Below, piece by piece: positions 23,450 to 24,731 of a DNA stretch of 24,731 bases (its first letter is position 1; every line of letters begins with the position of its first letter). The translations under genes and the position numbers were made by a program. The notes under the pieces are model-generated. The model was not told the DNA's origin and searched no databases. It was given only the letters and a program-made list of their open reading frames with translations. Source of the stretch: Thermodesulfobacteriales bacterium (GTDB lineage: Bacteria; Desulfobacterota; Thermodesulfobacteria; Thermodesulfobacteriales; Thermodesulfatatoraceae); contig JALSPN010000260.1 in NCBI GenBank assembly GCA_026985945.1, positions 1-24,731 on the forward strand, written 5' to 3'.

Positions 23450-23450
23450 A

Positions 23451-24731
23451 ATGGCCTTCTACATTACCACACCCATCTACTATGTTAATGCCGAGCCTCA
23501 TCTTGGCCACGCCTACACCACCGTGGTGGCGGACGTGGTGGCCCGTCTCAAACGCCTGCTGGGAGAAGAAGTCTTTTTCCTCACCGGCACCGACGAACAC
23601 GGAGACAAGATCGTCCAGGCGGCTAAAAGAGAGGGGCTTTCTCCTAAGGAATATGTGGACCGCATGAGCAAGCTTTTTCGGGATACCTGGCCCCTTCTCA
23701 ATATTTCTTACACCCGTTTCATCCGCACCACGGACCCGGAACATAAGAAGGTGGTCCGTTATGTCCTCCAGAAGATTTATGATCAGGGAGACATTTATTA
23801 CGACGAATACGAAGGCCTTTATTGTTTCGGCTGTGAGCGCTTCCTTACCCCCAAAGAGCTGGTAGATGGCCTCTGTCCGGATCACAAAACACCACCCACC
23901 CCCCTTAAAGAAGCCAATTATTTTTTCAAATTATCCAGATATCAGGACTGGCTGAGGGATTATATCGCCAGAAATCCCGACTTTATCGTCCCTTCCCGGT
24001 ATCGGAATGAGATCCTTTCTTTCTTGAAAGAAGACCTTGAGGATCTCTGTATTTCACGCCCCAAGTCACGCCTTACCTGGGGAATAGAGCTCCCTTTTGA
24101 TGCCAGCTTTGTCACTTACGTCTGGTTCGACGCCCTTCTCAATTATCTTTCCGGGATCGGTTATCCTGAAGACCCGAGCTGGCAAAAATACTGGCCCGCC
24201 CACCATGTCATTGCCAAAGATATTTTAAAACCTCATGCCATCTACTGGCCCATCATGTTGAAGGCCTTGGGTGTTCCCCCGTTTGCCCGGCTCCATGTCC
24301 ACGGTTACTGGAATCTGGGCGAGGCCAAAATGTCCAAATCTCTGGGGAATGTGGTGCGTCCCAGGGATCTGGTAGAAAAATATGGTTGCGACCAGGTGCG
24401 TTATTTCCTTCTGAGAGAGATGGCCTTCGGACTTGATGCCAATTTCAGCGAGGATGCCCTTTGTATTCGTATTAATGCCGATCTGGCTAACGATCTGGGA
24501 AATCTTGTTTACCGAACCCTTACCATGGTGAAAAAGTATTTTGCAGGAAAGATCCCCAGGGCCTCAGAACCTTCCCCTGAAGATAAAGCCCTTCAGGAGC
24601 TGGCCCTTAAGGCCGTTAAAAACTACCTTGAGGGGATGGAAGCCTTCCAGTTCCATCGGGCCCTTTCAGAGCTCTGGGAACTGGTCCGGGAGGCTAACCG
24701 TTATGTGGATTACCAGGCCCCGTGGGAGCTT
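23451..24731 (+). CDS. metG: Methionyl-tRNA synthetase (3' partial)
   Basis: The first 427 codons are present and the frame stays open to the window edge. Class I signatures are clear: TTPIYYVNAEPHLGHAY (HLGH at residues 17-20), GTDEHGDK and KMSKS at 293-297. A zinc knuckle of the C-x2-C ... C-x2-H type lies at C125, C128, C142 and H145. It charges tRNA-Met with methionine. ATG 23451 follows the RicT-like stop by 1 bp, with an aaggag site in the end of that gene. The C-terminal anticodon-binding part begins at the window end; any tRNA-binding extension or separate beta subunit lies outside. Confidence 0.97.
   Translation, partial: MAFYITTPIYYVNAEPHLGHAYTTVVADVVARLKRLLGEEVFFLTGTDEHGDKIVQAAKREGLSPKEYVDRMSKLFRDTWPLLNISYTRFIRTTDPEHKKVVRYVLQKIYDQGDIYYDEYEGLYCFGCERFLTPKELVDGLCPDHKTPPTPLKEANYFFKLSRYQDWLRDYIARNPDFIVPSRYRNEILSFLKEDLEDLCISRPKSRLTWGIELPFDASFVTYVWFDALLNYLSGIGYPEDPSWQKYWPAHHVIAKDILKPHAIYWPIMLKALGVPPFARLHVHGYWNLGEAKMSKSLGNVVRPRDLVEKYGCDQVRYFLLREMAFGLDANFSEDALCIRINADLANDLGNLVYRTLTMVKKYFAGKIPRASEPSPEDKALQELALKAVKNYLEGMEAFQFHRALSELWELVREANRYVDYQAPWEL

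Overview
The window looks like a gene-dense stretch of chromosome from an anaerobic, probably thermophilic bacterium, perhaps a Thermodesulfobacteriota-type sulfur or sulfate metaboliser. This is inferred from gene content (MinD-type ATPases with inserted ferredoxins, a NifX/NifB-like protein, DsrE, a NapH-like [4Fe-4S] membrane protein), Lys/Glu/Arg-rich proteins, and very tight packing in which many neighbours overlap as ATGA or GTGA. No rRNA or other taxonomic marker is present, so the assignment is tentative. No CRISPR array, integrase or transposase was seen.

Left part (1-7.7 kb). Two tandem MinD-like ATPases carrying [4Fe-4S] ferredoxin domains (the first cut by the window edge) run into a small NifX/NifB-like protein, resembling the 3' part of an 'orange protein'-type cluster. 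On the minus strand is a unit tRNA-Pro(UGG) - AsmA-like protein - stand-alone LigD-type 3'-phosphoesterase - MntA/HepT toxin-antitoxin pair. The MntA/HepT pair lies between two perfect 27-bp direct repeats, one at the end of the nifX-like gene and one inside the end of the phosphoesterase gene, so it looks like a discrete insertion into a formerly overlapping convergent gene pair. An unpaired MNT nucleotidyltransferase and a DsrE-family protein follow.

Middle (7.8-12.1 kb). A plus-strand cluster holds a thiamine-binding MTH1187-type protein, a 43-residue CxxC membrane peptide and a NapH-like ferredoxin protein, all stop/start coupled, then RNase PH, XTP/dITP pyrophosphatase and a CoA-binding protein. 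A membrane-anchored coiled-coil protein with a 54-bp internal tandem repeat comes next, then a DUF559 endonuclease-like gene bracketed by two copies of a C/G-rich double-hairpin repeat.

Chemotaxis block (12.1-20.9 kb). A zinc-binding (CZB) chemoreceptor with a good sigma-28-type promoter is divergent from cheY-cheB-cheR-cheA-dnaJ-like-cheW. CheA is a hybrid: Hpt, low-complexity acidic linker in place of P2, kinase core, two CheW-like domains and a C-terminal receiver. A compact J-domain protein is embedded by overlaps between cheA and cheW.

Right end (20.9-24.7 kb). An HNH endonuclease is convergent with cheW and shares its CTAG stop. A small lipoprotein, trpF, a PSP1/RicT-family protein and the first 427 codons of metG follow as one plus-strand unit.
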